Shown here: in pieces, positions 7,397-16,027 of the stretch
How the letters are laid out: each line of letters opens with the position of its first letter
Position numbering within the stretch: the stretch's first letter is position 1
Assembly: GCA_964460035.1 (NCBI GenBank)
Contig: CAYWPG010000047.1
Span: forward strand, 1-26,918
Length of the DNA: 26,918 nt
Reading direction: 5' to 3'
Source: CAYWPG01 sp964460035
Lineage (GTDB): Bacteria > Pseudomonadota > Gammaproteobacteria > Nitrococcales > AK92
The notes under the pieces: model-generated
What the model saw: only the letters and a program-made list of their open reading frames with translations
Database searches by the model: none
What the model was told of the DNA's origin: nothing
Translations under genes and position numbers: made by a program

Positions 7397-7421
7397 GTTA
7401 CTGATCCGTCAGGCCGAACAC

Positions 7422-8426
7422 TTAGCTGCCGAACGGCTGCGGACGTGGCGTAGTGGGAGCCGACGGCGGCAGGATCGGCAACTCGATCCGCGGCTGTTCG
7501 CCGGTAAGCGTCTTCAGGAACGCCACGATCTGCGCCGTTTCTTCCTTGGTGTAAATCCGGCCTAGCTGCAACCGACCCATGATTTCCACGGCTTCCTCCA
7601 GCGTATCGGCGGCGCCGTCGTGGAAGTACGGATAGGTTAGCTCGACGTTGCGCAGCGTCGGTACCTTGAAGCTGAAGCGGTCAGCGTCTTTGCCGGTTAC
7701 CGCCGCACGGCCAATGGCCGGGTTGCGGGTCTGGTACGGCTCGACTACGCCCATGCGCTGGAAGGAGGTACCGCCGGCATTCGGGCCATTATGACAGGCC
7801 ACGCAGCCACTGCTCTTGAACAGCTGGTAACCCGCCAGCTCTTCTGCGGTCAATGCCTTATCGTCGCCCAGCAACCACTGGTCGAAGCGCGAGTTGGGCG
7901 TGACCAGCGTTTCCTCGAACGCAGCGATCGCGCTGGTAACTTTGTCGATATCGATCTCCGGGCTACCGAAGACCTCCTCGAACAGCTTCACGTAACCCGG
8001 GATAGACTGCAGAACCTCCACCGCGAGTTCGTGCGTGAACGCCATTTCCTTGGGGTTCGCGATGGGGCCGCCAGCCTGCTCCTTGAGGTCCGCCGCACGT
8101 CCGTCCCAGAACTGCGCCACGTTCAAGCTGGAATTGAGCACAGTCGGCGAGTTGATCGGGCCCTGCTGCCAGTTATGGCCGATGGAGGTTTGCAGGTTAT
8201 CGGATCCGCCACGGCTGAGGTTGTGGCAGGAGTTGCAGGAGATAAAACCCGAACGAGACAGGCGGGGCTCGAAAAACAGCATCTTGCCGAGTTCGACCTT
8301 CGCCGGATTCGTAATTTCGACGGGCTTGATTGGCTGAATGGGCTCTTGCCTGGGGGTCGCTGCACCCAATGCGCCCGCGGCCAGAATCAGTCCCACTGCG
8401 GACAAACCCACTATAGTTTTCTTCAT
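7422..8426 (-). CDS. Di-heme cytochrome c peroxidase (CcpA/MauG family), periplasmic
   Basis: A 334-residue periplasmic enzyme reducing hydrogen peroxide to water with electrons from small cytochromes. The signal peptide is residues 1-22 (KKTIVGLSAVGLILAAGALGA). The two c-type haem sites are CNSCH (64-68) and CVACH (208-212), one per domain. Other family marks are the LSRSGFISC lead-in, FWDGRAADL near 107, PTLRNVELTYPYFHDGAADTLEEAV near 256-280 and the MGRLQLGR segment, whose Met is the usual axial ligand of the electron-entry haem. The C-terminus is a Pro-rich tail. The start at 8426 has AAGGGGG upstream and yields the signal peptide. An FNR/Anr-like box with a well-placed -10 lies upstream and a terminator downstream. 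The gene is monocistronic. Confidence 0.95.
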   Translation of the reverse strand: MKKTIVGLSAVGLILAAGALGAATPRQEPIQPIKPVEITNPAKVELGKMLFFEPRLSRSGFISCNSCHNLSRGGSDNLQTSIGHNWQQGPINSPTVLNSSLNVAQFWDGRAADLKEQAGGPIANPKEMAFTHELAVEVLQSIPGYVKLFEEVFGSPEIDIDKVTSAIAAFEETLVTPNSRFDQWLLGDDKALTAEELAGYQLFKSSGCVACHNGPNAGGTSFQRMGVVEPYQTRNPAIGRAAVTGKDADRFSFKVPTLRNVELTYPYFHDGAADTLEEAVEIMGRLQLGRIYTKEETAQIVAFLKTLTGEQPRIELPILPPSAPTTPRPQPFGS

Positions 8427-8861
8427 GGATCCCCCTTTGGTTGGGAGTTTGCTACCTCCCCCACCTGTCACGGCTACTTAAACCTATTGCTAATATTCGA
8501 CCCATGGTGGGAACCCATCCCTGATCTCGATCAATGCAATCGCAGATTAATTTCCCGTGGGCACAGCACCTGCACCGCCTAGTCAGGATGCGCGCAGGCG
8601 ATGCAGGCTCGGGCCTAAGAATCCTTAGCGGCAAGGTGCGGCGCGCTGCAGCACGCCTATGACCAAGTGGCACTGCGCGGCCGGTCGATCGCCTTTGCCG
8701 CCGGTGCTATCTCATGGTCTGCTACAGGCGATCGCTGCGGCGCAGCACCCCAAAACAACGCCTATAGCGGCTTCGGAGGTTTCGTTCGCGCTGCAGCGGC
8801 GACTTGCTCTCGTCCCGGTTCGAGATGATGATGGGGCGACTAATCACAAAGAGAGGCAGAG
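8427..8861. other. Divergent promoter region, peroxidase / MDR oxidoreductase
   Basis: 435 bases between divergent genes. The left part holds the FNR-like site and -10 of the peroxidase promoter. In the right part I see no clear promoter or palindrome for the oxidoreductase, only a weak GAGAGG ribosome site just before its ATG. Confidence 0.6.
8491..8534 (-). promoter_or_regulatory. FNR/Anr-type class II promoter of the peroxidase gene
   Basis: On the minus strand TTGATCGAGATCAG (8534-8521) matches the FNR/Anr consensus TTGAT-N4-ATCAA at nine of ten defined bases. An AATATT (8497-8492) lies 33 bases from the box centre, the spacing expected when the box is centred near -41.5. Bacterial cytochrome c peroxidases are known FNR/Anr targets, which agrees with low-oxygen induction here. 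The transcript leader would be about 60 bases. Confidence 0.72.
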
Positions 8862-9989
8862 ATGGAAGAAAAAATGAACGGATTGGAACTGCGATCGCTG
8901 ACGACTTCCGATGGCCAGCTGCGGCTGAGCCTTGAGCCGATCACTCTGGACGAACCCGGCCCGGATGAGGTGGTGGTGCGCGTCGAGGCGACCCCTATCA
9001 ATCCTTCCGACCTTGCGCTCTTGCTCGGGCCCGCCGACATATCGACCATCCGATCCGAGGGCACTCCCGAGCGGCCGGTTCTGGTCGCGGACATCCCCCA
9101 GCATCGGCTGAAGATGATTCGCACCCGGCTCGATCAGTCCTTGCCGGTTGGCAATGAAGGAGCCGGCACAGTCATCAAGGCCGGCAGCAACGTACAGCAC
9201 TACCTGGGCAAAAAGGTCGGCATGCTGGGCGGCGGCATGTATACGCAGCTGCGCAAACTGCCGACACGCGATTGCATCATCCTTCCGGACGATGCCACGG
9301 CCGCCGACGGCGCTTCCATGTTCGTCAATCCGCTCACATCGCTGGCTTTTACGGAAACGATGAAAGCCGAAGGGCATAAGGCGATCGTACATACCGCAGC
9401 GGCCTCCAATCTGGGCCAGATGCTCAATAAGATCTGCCTCAAGGACGGCATCCCGCTTGTCAATATCGTACGCAGCGAAGCCCAGGCCGAGATTCTGCGC
9501 AAGATCGGCGCGAAGTACATCGTCGACAGCAGCTCGCCCAACTTCCAAGCCGAGCTGACAGACGCTATTGCCGAAACCGGTGCAACGCTAGCCTTCGACG
9601 CCATCGGCGGCGGCAAGCTGGCCAGTCAGATCCTGCAGGCGATGGAAGCGGCGGCCAACCGCAATGTCACCACCTATAACCGCTACGGCACCAACGTTTT
9701 CAAGCAGGTTTACATTTACGGCGGGCTGGATACCGGACCGACCGTACTCAACCGGGGCTATGGCTTTGCCTGGAGCGTAAGCGGCTGGCTGCTCACGCCG
9801 TTCCTGCAAAAGGCCGGCCCTGAGGTGGCCGAGCGGATGCGTCAGCGTGTAGTGCGCGAGCTGAAAACCACCTTTGCCAGCCACTACACGGCGACCATCA
9901 GTCTTGCGGACATGCTCAAGCCCGAAATCGTGCGGGCCTACGAGCGCAAGAAGACCGGCGAGAAGTACCTGGTCAACCCGACTCTATAG
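8862..9989 (+). CDS. Zinc-independent MDR-family oxidoreductase (quinone oxidoreductase/enoyl reductase-like)
   Basis: A 375-residue medium-chain dehydrogenase/reductase. The N-terminal GroES-like domain holds EVVVRVEATPINPSDLALL (about 36-54), where zinc enzymes would have the catalytic Cys; here it is NPSD, as in quinone oxidoreductase-type members. VGNEGAGTV near 117-125 is the family core. The Rossmann domain starts at IVHTAAASNLGQML; its usual AAGGVG loop is changed to AAASNLG, a mild oddity. The C-terminal part (ETGATLAFDAIGGGKLASQ) follows the family pattern. It would transfer hydride from NAD(P)H to an enone, quinone or similar acceptor. GAGAGG precedes the ATG at 8862; a second ATG lies four codons on. 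It is a single gene followed by a hairpin; substrate unknown. Confidence 0.88.
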   Translation: MEEKMNGLELRSLTTSDGQLRLSLEPITLDEPGPDEVVVRVEATPINPSDLALLLGPADISTIRSEGTPERPVLVADIPQHRLKMIRTRLDQSLPVGNEGAGTVIKAGSNVQHYLGKKVGMLGGGMYTQLRKLPTRDCIILPDDATAADGASMFVNPLTSLAFTETMKAEGHKAIVHTAAASNLGQMLNKICLKDGIPLVNIVRSEAQAEILRKIGAKYIVDSSSPNFQAELTDAIAETGATLAFDAIGGGKLASQILQAMEAAANRNVTTYNRYGTNVFKQVYIYGGLDTGPTVLNRGYGFAWSVSGWLLTPFLQKAGPEVAERMRQRVVRELKTTFASHYTATISLADMLKPEIVRAYERKKTGEKYLVNPTL

Positions 9990-10004
9990 GGTTCGCGAGC
10001 TTGC

Positions 10005-10046
10005 TTTGCCTGCGCCCGGGCTCCGGTGAGCCGGCGCGCAGGCAAA
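10005..10046 (+). terminator. Hairpin after the MDR oxidoreductase gene
   Basis: TTTGCCTGCGC (10005-10015) pairs perfectly with GCGCAGGCAAA (10036-10046); the loop between can extend the stem further. It begins 15 bases past the stop and is followed by ACTTT, a poor T run, so termination is likely but not certain. Confidence 0.6.
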
Positions 10047-10140
10047 ACTTTCCCGCTTCAGAACGAACACGAGACCGCCACCCCATCGGCAACCCATTCC
10101 ATACTCCCTGCTACCCGGCTGAGCGGCCATACGACGGCCT

Positions 10141-10240
10141 NNNNNNNNNNNNNNNNNNNNNNNNNNNNNNNNNNNNNNNNNNNNNNNNNNNNNNNNNNNN
10201 NNNNNNNNNNNNNNNNNNNNNNNNNNNNNNNNNNNNNNNN
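10141..10240. other. Assembly gap, 100 N
   Basis: Exactly 100 unknown bases, the usual placeholder for a gap of unknown size. The last nine bases before it (10132-10140) and the first nine after it (10241-10249) are the same, CGACGGCCT, which suggests the two contigs may abut or overlap. Confidence 0.99.
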
Positions 10241-10365
10241 CGACGGCCTCGCCCCAATAGCTCAAGCAGGTTGCTGAACGATCGATAGCAGGCCCTTCGG
10301 CCGCTGCTGGCACTCCCCTTCTTTCAGCAGCTCGCCAGGGCATCCACGGCAACGGAGGGATCGCC

Positions 10366-11487
10366 ATGCCACTTTCCGCCAGCGCCAGCGTGGTTCTGAT
10401 CGACGCGTCGTCCAACACGGGCAATGTCAACATAAGCTGGAACTTTCCCTTTGACATCATGCTAACGGAGCGGCTTTACAAGGTGGGAGCTTCGCCCTCT
10501 TTCCAGCGACGCCCCATCCCCGACACCATGTTGCAGTCGGGTTCCTACTCGCAGGTGCTTACCCCGGGCGATATCTACGAAGTGCGAGCTTTCGATAGAA
10601 CCCTCGATGCGAGCAACGCCCTGGGTGCCGCCGCCGAGCGGCATGCCATAGGCCAGGTAAAAGTCGTTGCGCTGCAAAGGCAAAGCTCGCTGGAGACCGA
10701 TCGCAACGAGGCCGTAGGGGGTACCTTTTATCGCTACACCACCCATACGGGCACCACGATGACCGTCGCCTGGATGGACATAGGCCGCGACGACCCGCCG
10801 CCCGATGCCGCCGGCTTCCGCACCATGCCGGACCCGATCATGAAAGTGGATTCGTCCACCGCCGGCGTAACTCACAACCTCACTACCGATAAGATCATCT
10901 TCGATCTACCGCCTTCCGAGCGGGAAAAGCTGACGTCGGCACGCGTTGCCCTGGTGACGATTATGGACGGAACCGGCGGCTGGCAGCAGATCGTTCGCAA
11001 TTTCCGCACACTGCAACGAAAACTGACCATCGAGTTCGATCAGATAGACGTGCAAAGCATCGGCGAGCCCCCATCGGAAACCGAAGGCGAGATGCGCTTT
11101 CTGCTGGAGGTCTGGGAACGGCGTTTCGATACATGGGAGCAAGTCCGCTCCTTCGCCTTCGAGAACCACCACGTAACGCTGACGCCCTTCAAGGTGCGCG
11201 ATTTCGTGCTCGATCCTGTCGTGGTGGTGGGTCCCCGCCCCGTACACGAGAGTGTGGTCGGCGTTTCGGTGCACGTGCGAGAATTCGACCCCTGGCCATT
11301 CGTCGACGAAACGGCCACCAGCATGACGCTGAACTCGCCCACCCCGATCGAAGTAAAGCTGGGGGAAGGCGCCGAGAACGACGTGCCGCCTCTGACCCTC
11401 ACGGCCAAGCAGCAGTACGACCCCTTCGATCCCGAGGAGTCGCTATGGGTCGATGTATCGGTGCGGGTGAAAGTCGAGCACGTTTGA
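10366..11487 (+). CDS. Unrecognised 373-aa beta-rich protein
   Basis: A 373-residue protein with GGAGGG seven bases before its ATG and coding-like composition throughout. There is no signal peptide or membrane segment, so it is probably cytosolic. Three parts can be seen: an N-terminal beta-rich unit (about 1-130) with a fibronectin-III-like start (VNISWNFPF); a middle portion (130-210) with TTMTVAWMDIGRDDPPPDAAGF; and a C-terminal beta-sandwich-like portion (about 215-373) containing LTIEFDQIDVQSIGEPPSE and a repeat of V-x-V strands up to WVDVSVRVKVEHV. Acidic loops (IGEPPSETEGEM, FDPWPFVDE, YDPFDPEE) might bind metal. I do not recognise the family and assign no function. It stands alone downstream of the assembly gap. 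Confidence 0.8.
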   Translation: MPLSASASVVLIDASSNTGNVNISWNFPFDIMLTERLYKVGASPSFQRRPIPDTMLQSGSYSQVLTPGDIYEVRAFDRTLDASNALGAAAERHAIGQVKVVALQRQSSLETDRNEAVGGTFYRYTTHTGTTMTVAWMDIGRDDPPPDAAGFRTMPDPIMKVDSSTAGVTHNLTTDKIIFDLPPSEREKLTSARVALVTIMDGTGGWQQIVRNFRTLQRKLTIEFDQIDVQSIGEPPSETEGEMRFLLEVWERRFDTWEQVRSFAFENHHVTLTPFKVRDFVLDPVVVVGPRPVHESVVGVSVHVREFDPWPFVDETATSMTLNSPTPIEVKLGEGAENDVPPLTLTAKQQYDPFDPEESLWVDVSVRVKVEHV

Positions 11488-11545
11488 CGCGCACCGGAAC
11501 ATCTCGGCGCGCTAGCTGCCGCAATCGCGCAGCTGCGGTGTCAAA

Positions 11546-11584
11546 GGCTCTAGCCCCGGGCTGGCACGCCCAAGGCCTAGAGCC
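11546..11584. terminator. Hairpin between convergent genes
   Basis: GGCTCTAG (11546-11553) pairs with CTAGAGCC (11577-11584), with a smaller GGGC/GCCC stem in the loop. It sits between the unknown 373-aa gene and the convergent flavoprotein gene and may end both transcripts. No clear T run is present. Confidence 0.5.
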
Positions 11585-11642
11585 GCTATTTCCTCACCGG
11601 ATCGCCGCACGCGGTGCTCACCGTGGCGGCTGAGCAGGCAGG

Positions 11643-13292
11643 TCAGCTGGCGGCTTGCGCCGGCTCTTTGGCGCACCACGGAGCCTCGGCCGCGGCGTGC
11701 TTACCGGCAACTCGCCCGAAGACTATGCACTCGGCCAGATTGCCTCCCCCCTGATACACGAATTGGAAAGCGGAAGCGACTTCGCCAGCCGTATAAAGCC
11801 TCGGTATAGGCTCGTCCTGCCAGGTCAGAACCTGCCGCTTCGCGTTCGCCCTGAGACCGCCCTTGGTATTCGGGCCTCCGGGATAGAGCGGAATCGCATA
11901 GAAAGGCGGCTTCTGCACAGGGCCCAAGGTATCCGGATCGCGCTGAAACTCCAGGTCCTCTCCTGCCGCGCAATAGCGGTTGAACTTGTTGACCGTCTCG
12001 ACCAGCTGCGCCGCATCCATCTTGTTCTGGTTGTCGGGGTGCTGGGCGATCTTCTGCGCCAGCTCCTCGATGCTGTCGGCCTTGAGAATCCACCCCTTCT
12101 CTATCGCCTTGAGATTGTCCTCGCCCCACTCAATGCCGTTGTATGCCGCCGAATCCAGCCGCACGACAGGACCCTGCTCCCGCATAGTCTCATCGAAGAT
12201 CATCCACGATGGGATCCGGGGATAGGACAAGGTGGCCATGTCGAACAGCAGGGCCTGCGTATAGAAAATGTAGCCGCTAGGGTCCTTGGTTATGCTCCGC
12301 TCGTTGGCGAAGCGGCGGCCATAGTTGTCCACCACCAGCTCGTTCGGCTTCCCAACGGAGCCCGTGCTCAGCCCGACCTTGAGCCCGTGCCGCCGTTCCG
12401 GAACGGCGCAAATGATACGGCCGGCAATCTTCCCCGCCTTCGCCAGGCCGGCGCCGACCTTGAGCGCCATCTCTATGCCGTCGCCCGTATTGGCCGTTGT
12501 CCCATAGAACGCCCAGCCTTCCACTCCGGGTCCGTCCAGGAAAGCGCTTCTCATGCGCTTGTTGTATTCGTAACCGCCCGAGGTGATGATGACGGCCCTT
12601 CGCGCCTTGAAGAAAAGCGTCTCTCCTTGGCACAGCGCCTTTACCCCGATCACCTCGCCGTTCCCGTTAACGACCAGCTCCTGGGCGCGCGTCTCGTAGT
12701 GAACCTTGATGCCGCGGGTTTGTATGCCGTTCAGCAGACACGCATAGAACGCCTCGCCCCACTCCTTCTGCGACTTAGGCGCGTACTTGGTGAACCTGGG
12801 CTGCATCTGCGCATACTCGCGCCCGGTGTAATTGCTCAGCGCAAGCCCGTATCGCGATCCCTTGGCACCGGGGAAATGGGGATACGCAGCGGTACCGGCC
12901 GGCACGGCGTGGTATTCCGGGTCCAGGCTGCGCATGAACTCCGCGTTCTGCGGTGCATACTCGGCCCATACCTGCGCAAGCTCGTCGGAAAACTCGGGCT
13001 GCTCGCCTTCCAGCTTGCCCGGCAGGTTCTCGCCGCTGAACATCGCCTTGGCGTACTCTTTGAGCGCCTGGCGATCGGCATCGGGGTGAGGACTGTGGTA
13101 AGCCCCCAAGCTCATTCTCGTATTGGGATGATGGTTCTCCTCGCTCTGTTTCTCGAGCAACAGCACCTCGGCGCCAGCATCGTGCGCTTCGATGGCTGCA
13201 CAAGCTCCCGCGCCCCCAAAGCCGATTACGACGACATCCGCCTCGTACTGTGCCTTTCCGACCACCCCTGCGTTATTGATGCTTCTATCCAC
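11643..13292 (-). CDS. FAD-dependent oxidoreductase, fumarate reductase flavoprotein / 3-ketosteroid dehydrogenase type
   Basis: A 549-residue flavoprotein. The dinucleotide motif VVVIGFGGAGACAAIEA (Gly24, Gly26, Gly29) is followed by LLLEK, and the C-terminus carries the FAD-closing pattern RLYTAGEVAS...GGGNLAECIVFGRVAG. Middle elements NTGDGIEMALKVGAGL and VDNYGRRFANE are shared by fumarate/urocanate reductases and 3-ketosteroid 1-dehydrogenases. There is no signal peptide, cytochrome domain or FMN-binding domain, so it is a soluble cytosolic enzyme. I chose GTG at 13292 because GGAG lies seven bases upstream; the open frame extends 42 codons further to an ATG at 13418, but those residues look unlike the family. 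Substrate unknown; neighbours give no pathway. Confidence 0.88.
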   Translation of the reverse strand: MDRSINNAGVVGKAQYEADVVVIGFGGAGACAAIEAHDAGAEVLLLEKQSEENHHPNTRMSLGAYHSPHPDADRQALKEYAKAMFSGENLPGKLEGEQPEFSDELAQVWAEYAPQNAEFMRSLDPEYHAVPAGTAAYPHFPGAKGSRYGLALSNYTGREYAQMQPRFTKYAPKSQKEWGEAFYACLLNGIQTRGIKVHYETRAQELVVNGNGEVIGVKALCQGETLFFKARRAVIITSGGYEYNKRMRSAFLDGPGVEGWAFYGTTANTGDGIEMALKVGAGLAKAGKIAGRIICAVPERRHGLKVGLSTGSVGKPNELVVDNYGRRFANERSITKDPSGYIFYTQALLFDMATLSYPRIPSWMIFDETMREQGPVVRLDSAAYNGIEWGEDNLKAIEKGWILKADSIEELAQKIAQHPDNQNKMDAAQLVETVNKFNRYCAAGEDLEFQRDPDTLGPVQKPPFYAIPLYPGGPNTKGGLRANAKRQVLTWQDEPIPRLYTAGEVASAFQFVYQGGGNLAECIVFGRVAGKHAAAEAPWCAKEPAQAAS

Positions 13293-13866
13293 CTTCGTCT
13301 CCACCGCTATCGCTGGACACCCCAGCGCCGACCGCCTCCGGCATTCCCCGATGCCGTCGCGTCCGCTCGGTCCGCTTGCAGCTATGAGCGCGCATCGGCA
13401 GCGCTCCCCACAGAGCACAAGCTCCGCACAAAGCCGATGAGTCGGTACTCGGGCGCTTGCGGGCAGGGCTGGAAACCCGTTCCAACAAGCACCAGGGCGT
13501 CCCCCTGTCCTGGCTCAGGACAGATAGTAGAAACGAAGCGCAAGCCCTTATTCCATCGACAAAACGTTAACTGCCCCTAAACGTTTGGTTCACGCTGTCG
13601 CGTTGCGGCGCCGTCACGCGCCCGAGCATGCCGCGCGGATGCGCTGCCCATGTTACGGCGGAGGAGCCCCGGTACGGGCCAGGTCAGAAGGATGTCGACA
13701 TAGGCTCTTGATTCGCAAGGAGTCTTTTGGCAGTGCGCCACACCGTGCCAAATCAGCAGCCTGCGCAGCATCGCAAACCGGGCTTGACCACATGGCGGCC
13801 CCGCCGATGGGCGCGCCGCCCGGCTAGGCGACGGCCCTTGCGTGACGCCGCTGCGGCCGACAGTGC
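13293..13866. other. Intergenic region upstream of the flavoprotein gene
   Basis: 574 bases between two minus-strand genes. A compact palindrome lies at 13505-13523. Open frames here are basic, Arg/Ala-rich and lack ribosome sites. No clear promoter was identified. Confidence 0.55.
13505..13523. promoter_or_regulatory. Palindrome upstream of the flavoprotein gene
   Basis: CTGTCCTG (13505-13512) and CAGGACAG (13516-13523) are perfect 8-base arms around a 3-base centre, about 210 bases before the GTG start. The size fits a dimeric regulator site; it could also form a short hairpin. Confidence 0.4.
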
Positions 13867-15495
13867 CTAGACCCGGAACTGCCCTACCTGACCCTGCAAC
13901 TGTTCGGCCAGCCGCGCCAACTCCTCGCTGGCGCAGTAGATCTGCTCCGATGCCGCGCTGACTTGCGCCGACATGTCATTGATGCTGGCGAGATTGCGGC
14001 TAATTTCCTCGGCGGCGGCGGACTGCTCTTCCGCTGCGCCAGCGATCTGGCTGTTCATGTCATGGATAATCGCCACAGCCGTGGTGATGCGGGCTAGCGC
14101 AGCGTGAGCATCCGCAGCGTAGGTCACGCTTTCGACCGCCTGCTTGCGGCTCTGCTGCATCATGCCCAGCGCCTTGACGGTATCGTTCTGCAACTCGGCC
14201 ACGACTTGCTCTATCTCGGCGGTCGATTGCTGAGTTCGGCTCGCCAACAGGCGCACCTCTTCGGCAACCACCGAGAAGCCGCGGCCTTGCTCGCCGGCGC
14301 GCGCCGCTTCGATAGCGGCATTGAGTGCGAGCAGATTGGTCTGCTCGGAGACCGCCTTGATCACGTCCAGCACCGCGCTGATCCGCTCGCTGTCCTTTCC
14401 TACCGCCTCCATCGCCGCCGCGGCACGTTCCACTTCATTTGCCAGACTGCCGATAGCGGCACGCGCTTGCTCCACCACCTTCGCCCCGAGCTCGGCCTCG
14501 CTATTCGCTTCCTGCGCGGCGCTGGAAGCATTGTGTGCGTTGCGGGTCACCTGCTGTACGGTTACCGTCATTTGGTTCATGGCCGAAGCCACTTGGTCTG
14601 TCTCCGAGCGCTGACGCCCCACCGCATTCTTGGCCCCCTGCGTCACTGCGGCCAATTCCTCAGCCGCGGAGGCGACCTGCGAGGCGGATTCGACCACTTG
14701 CCTGACCAGTCGGTGCACCTTCTCCAGGAACCTGTTCAGGCTTGTTGCCATGACGGCGATCTCGTCCTGACCTCGAAGCACCAGACGGCGCGTCAGATCG
14801 CCCTCTCCCGCTGCCAGATCCTCCATGGTCATGCGGGCCTGATCTATACGCCCTAACACGGCATGCACCAGCCACAAACTAAGCAAGACAGCCGTGAGAA
14901 TGGCCGCTCCTCCGAACACCAAGCCACGGGCATAGGTTTGCGAAGCCTGCGCTCGCACCTGCTCGCGAAGACTCTGGGTGCTGTCGCGCTCGGCCTGCAT
15001 GAGCTTCTGCAACTCGACACGGATTGCCCGCCATGGCGGATTCTCCTCCCGCGCCAGCCAATCGGCGGCATCGGCCACGCGCCCCTGCGCCACCAACTGC
15101 ATCACACGGCTGCGAGCCGCTTGCACGATGTTCCACTGCCGCTCGATCAGCTCCAAGCTCGCCTGCACCTCGTGCTGATCGGCCGGCGTCAGCGCTCTCA
15201 GGGTTTCCAGCGCTGCCTGAAAGGATTCGGCCGTCCTCGCCAGAGTTTCATCCGGCTGGGGCAAGGACGGATTGAAGATTTTGTTGCGGACCGCCACACT
15301 CGCCAGCAGCCCGTCGCCGTACATGATGTTCAAAGCATCCAGCCGCGGCTGATTGACGGTTAAGTAGTCCACAAAACCGTTACTGACACCGCGTACGCCC
15401 AGCAGGGTCAAACTCACCCCAAGCACGATCACCGCGACGATAACACCCAAAACGGCAATCAGCTTCGCACGGATGCTGCCGACAAAGACTTTCAT
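13867..15495 (-). CDS. Methyl-accepting chemotaxis protein
   Basis: A 542-residue transmembrane chemoreceptor. Order of parts: short cytosolic start, TM1 (about 10-32), periplasmic helical sensor of about 155 residues resembling four-helix-bundle MCP sensors, TM2 (about 192-213), HAMP (about 214-267, with DLAAGEGDLTRRL), then the signalling coiled coil. The hairpin tip EQTNLLALNAAIEAARAG and GEQGRGFSVVAEEVR (about 384-415) that contact CheA/CheW are intact. The C-terminus ends GQVGQFRV with no CheR-docking pentapeptide. The start at 15495 has AGGAGA upstream; an earlier in-frame ATG adds 18 residues of no homology. No che genes are nearby, so it is an orphan receptor. Its ligand is unknown. 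Confidence 0.96.
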   Translation of the reverse strand: MKVFVGSIRAKLIAVLGVIVAVIVLGVSLTLLGVRGVSNGFVDYLTVNQPRLDALNIMYGDGLLASVAVRNKIFNPSLPQPDETLARTAESFQAALETLRALTPADQHEVQASLELIERQWNIVQAARSRVMQLVAQGRVADAADWLAREENPPWRAIRVELQKLMQAERDSTQSLREQVRAQASQTYARGLVFGGAAILTAVLLSLWLVHAVLGRIDQARMTMEDLAAGEGDLTRRLVLRGQDEIAVMATSLNRFLEKVHRLVRQVVESASQVASAAEELAAVTQGAKNAVGRQRSETDQVASAMNQMTVTVQQVTRNAHNASSAAQEANSEAELGAKVVEQARAAIGSLANEVERAAAAMEAVGKDSERISAVLDVIKAVSEQTNLLALNAAIEAARAGEQGRGFSVVAEEVRLLASRTQQSTAEIEQVVAELQNDTVKALGMMQQSRKQAVESVTYAADAHAALARITTAVAIIHDMNSQIAGAAEEQSAAAEEISRNLASINDMSAQVSAASEQIYCASEELARLAEQLQGQVGQFRV

Positions 15496-15642
15496 TGCTT
15501 CTCCTGACACTGGCACCACCTGGGAATGGGCGCCACGAGCGCTCAGCACCGAGCCTTGGGGTTTATTGCCGCAGACAGCGCGATTGCCTCTTCCGTCCGA
15601 TGCGGACTTGCAACGGACGGCGGCACTTCATGTGGAATGCAC

Positions 15643-15672
15643 CCGGTGTTGCGCGGCCACGCGCAACACCGG
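15643..15672. repeat. Perfect 13-bp hairpin
   Basis: Arms CCGGTGTTGCGCG (15643-15655) and CGCGCAACACCGG (15660-15672) close a GCCA tetraloop, about 150 bases upstream of the chemoreceptor start. There is no T run on either side. It could be an insulating hairpin or part of the chemoreceptor leader. Confidence 0.6.
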
Positions 15673-15990
15673 CCCTTATGGCCGAGGCATCGACAATAGG
15701 TTGGCTTAAAAGAATAAGTCGGTTCGCGCGCGACCAGTATCGGAGGAAGCCGAAATGCCTTTCGGACTAAGCGCGACAACTCTAGGAATCGTCCGACGAC
15801 GGCGGGCGCTGTGCCGTCCTATGGGACTCTTATGTTCAGCCGGCACCCCGAAGAACGGCGAGCCCGTTGCGCATGGTGCTGCCGAGCTGGGACGCTGGAC
15901 ATGCTCAGCGGCACTGCCTGTATGTTTGCGCCGGCCCCTACGAGCATTTCGCCCACTGCAATCGCCTGTGTGATTTTCAGCGCAAAGATC

Positions 15991-16027
15991 AGCGTTGGCG
16001 GCCAGCCTCGAACAGGCCGCCAACGCT
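15991..16027. terminator. 13-bp hairpin, terminator-like
   Basis: AGCGTTGGCGGCC (15991-16003) pairs perfectly with GGCCGCCAACGCT (16015-16027) around an 11-base loop, then TT on the plus strand. It lies about 110 bases past the stop of the minus-strand polyester hydrolase gene and may end that transcript. Confidence 0.5.

Larger units (their letters stand above)
6754..7421. other. Convergent intergenic region, esterase / cytochrome c peroxidase
   Basis: 668 bases between convergent genes. It holds the esterase hairpin (6784-6817), a compound inverted repeat (7253-7294) and the peroxidase terminator (7359-7396). Open frames here are short, basic and without ribosome sites, so I do not call a gene. 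Confidence 0.6.
9990..10365. other. Intergenic region containing the assembly gap
   Basis: 376 bases (100 of them N) between two plus-strand genes. The left part holds a long hairpin (10005-10046). The right part ends with GGAGGG (10354-10359), the ribosome site of the next gene. No other gene is supportable, and frames crossing the N run are meaningless. Confidence 0.7.

Noticed and set aside
11655..13580. A 641-codon open frame on the plus strand
   Set aside because: It is antisense to the flavoprotein gene, whose FAD motifs are unmistakable. Its product is Arg/Leu-rich without domains; long antisense frames are common at this GC content.
15755..15973. A 72-codon frame with GGAGGA in front
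   Set aside because: The product is Arg/Cys/Pro-rich with no recognisable pattern, and a ribosome-site match alone is not enough.
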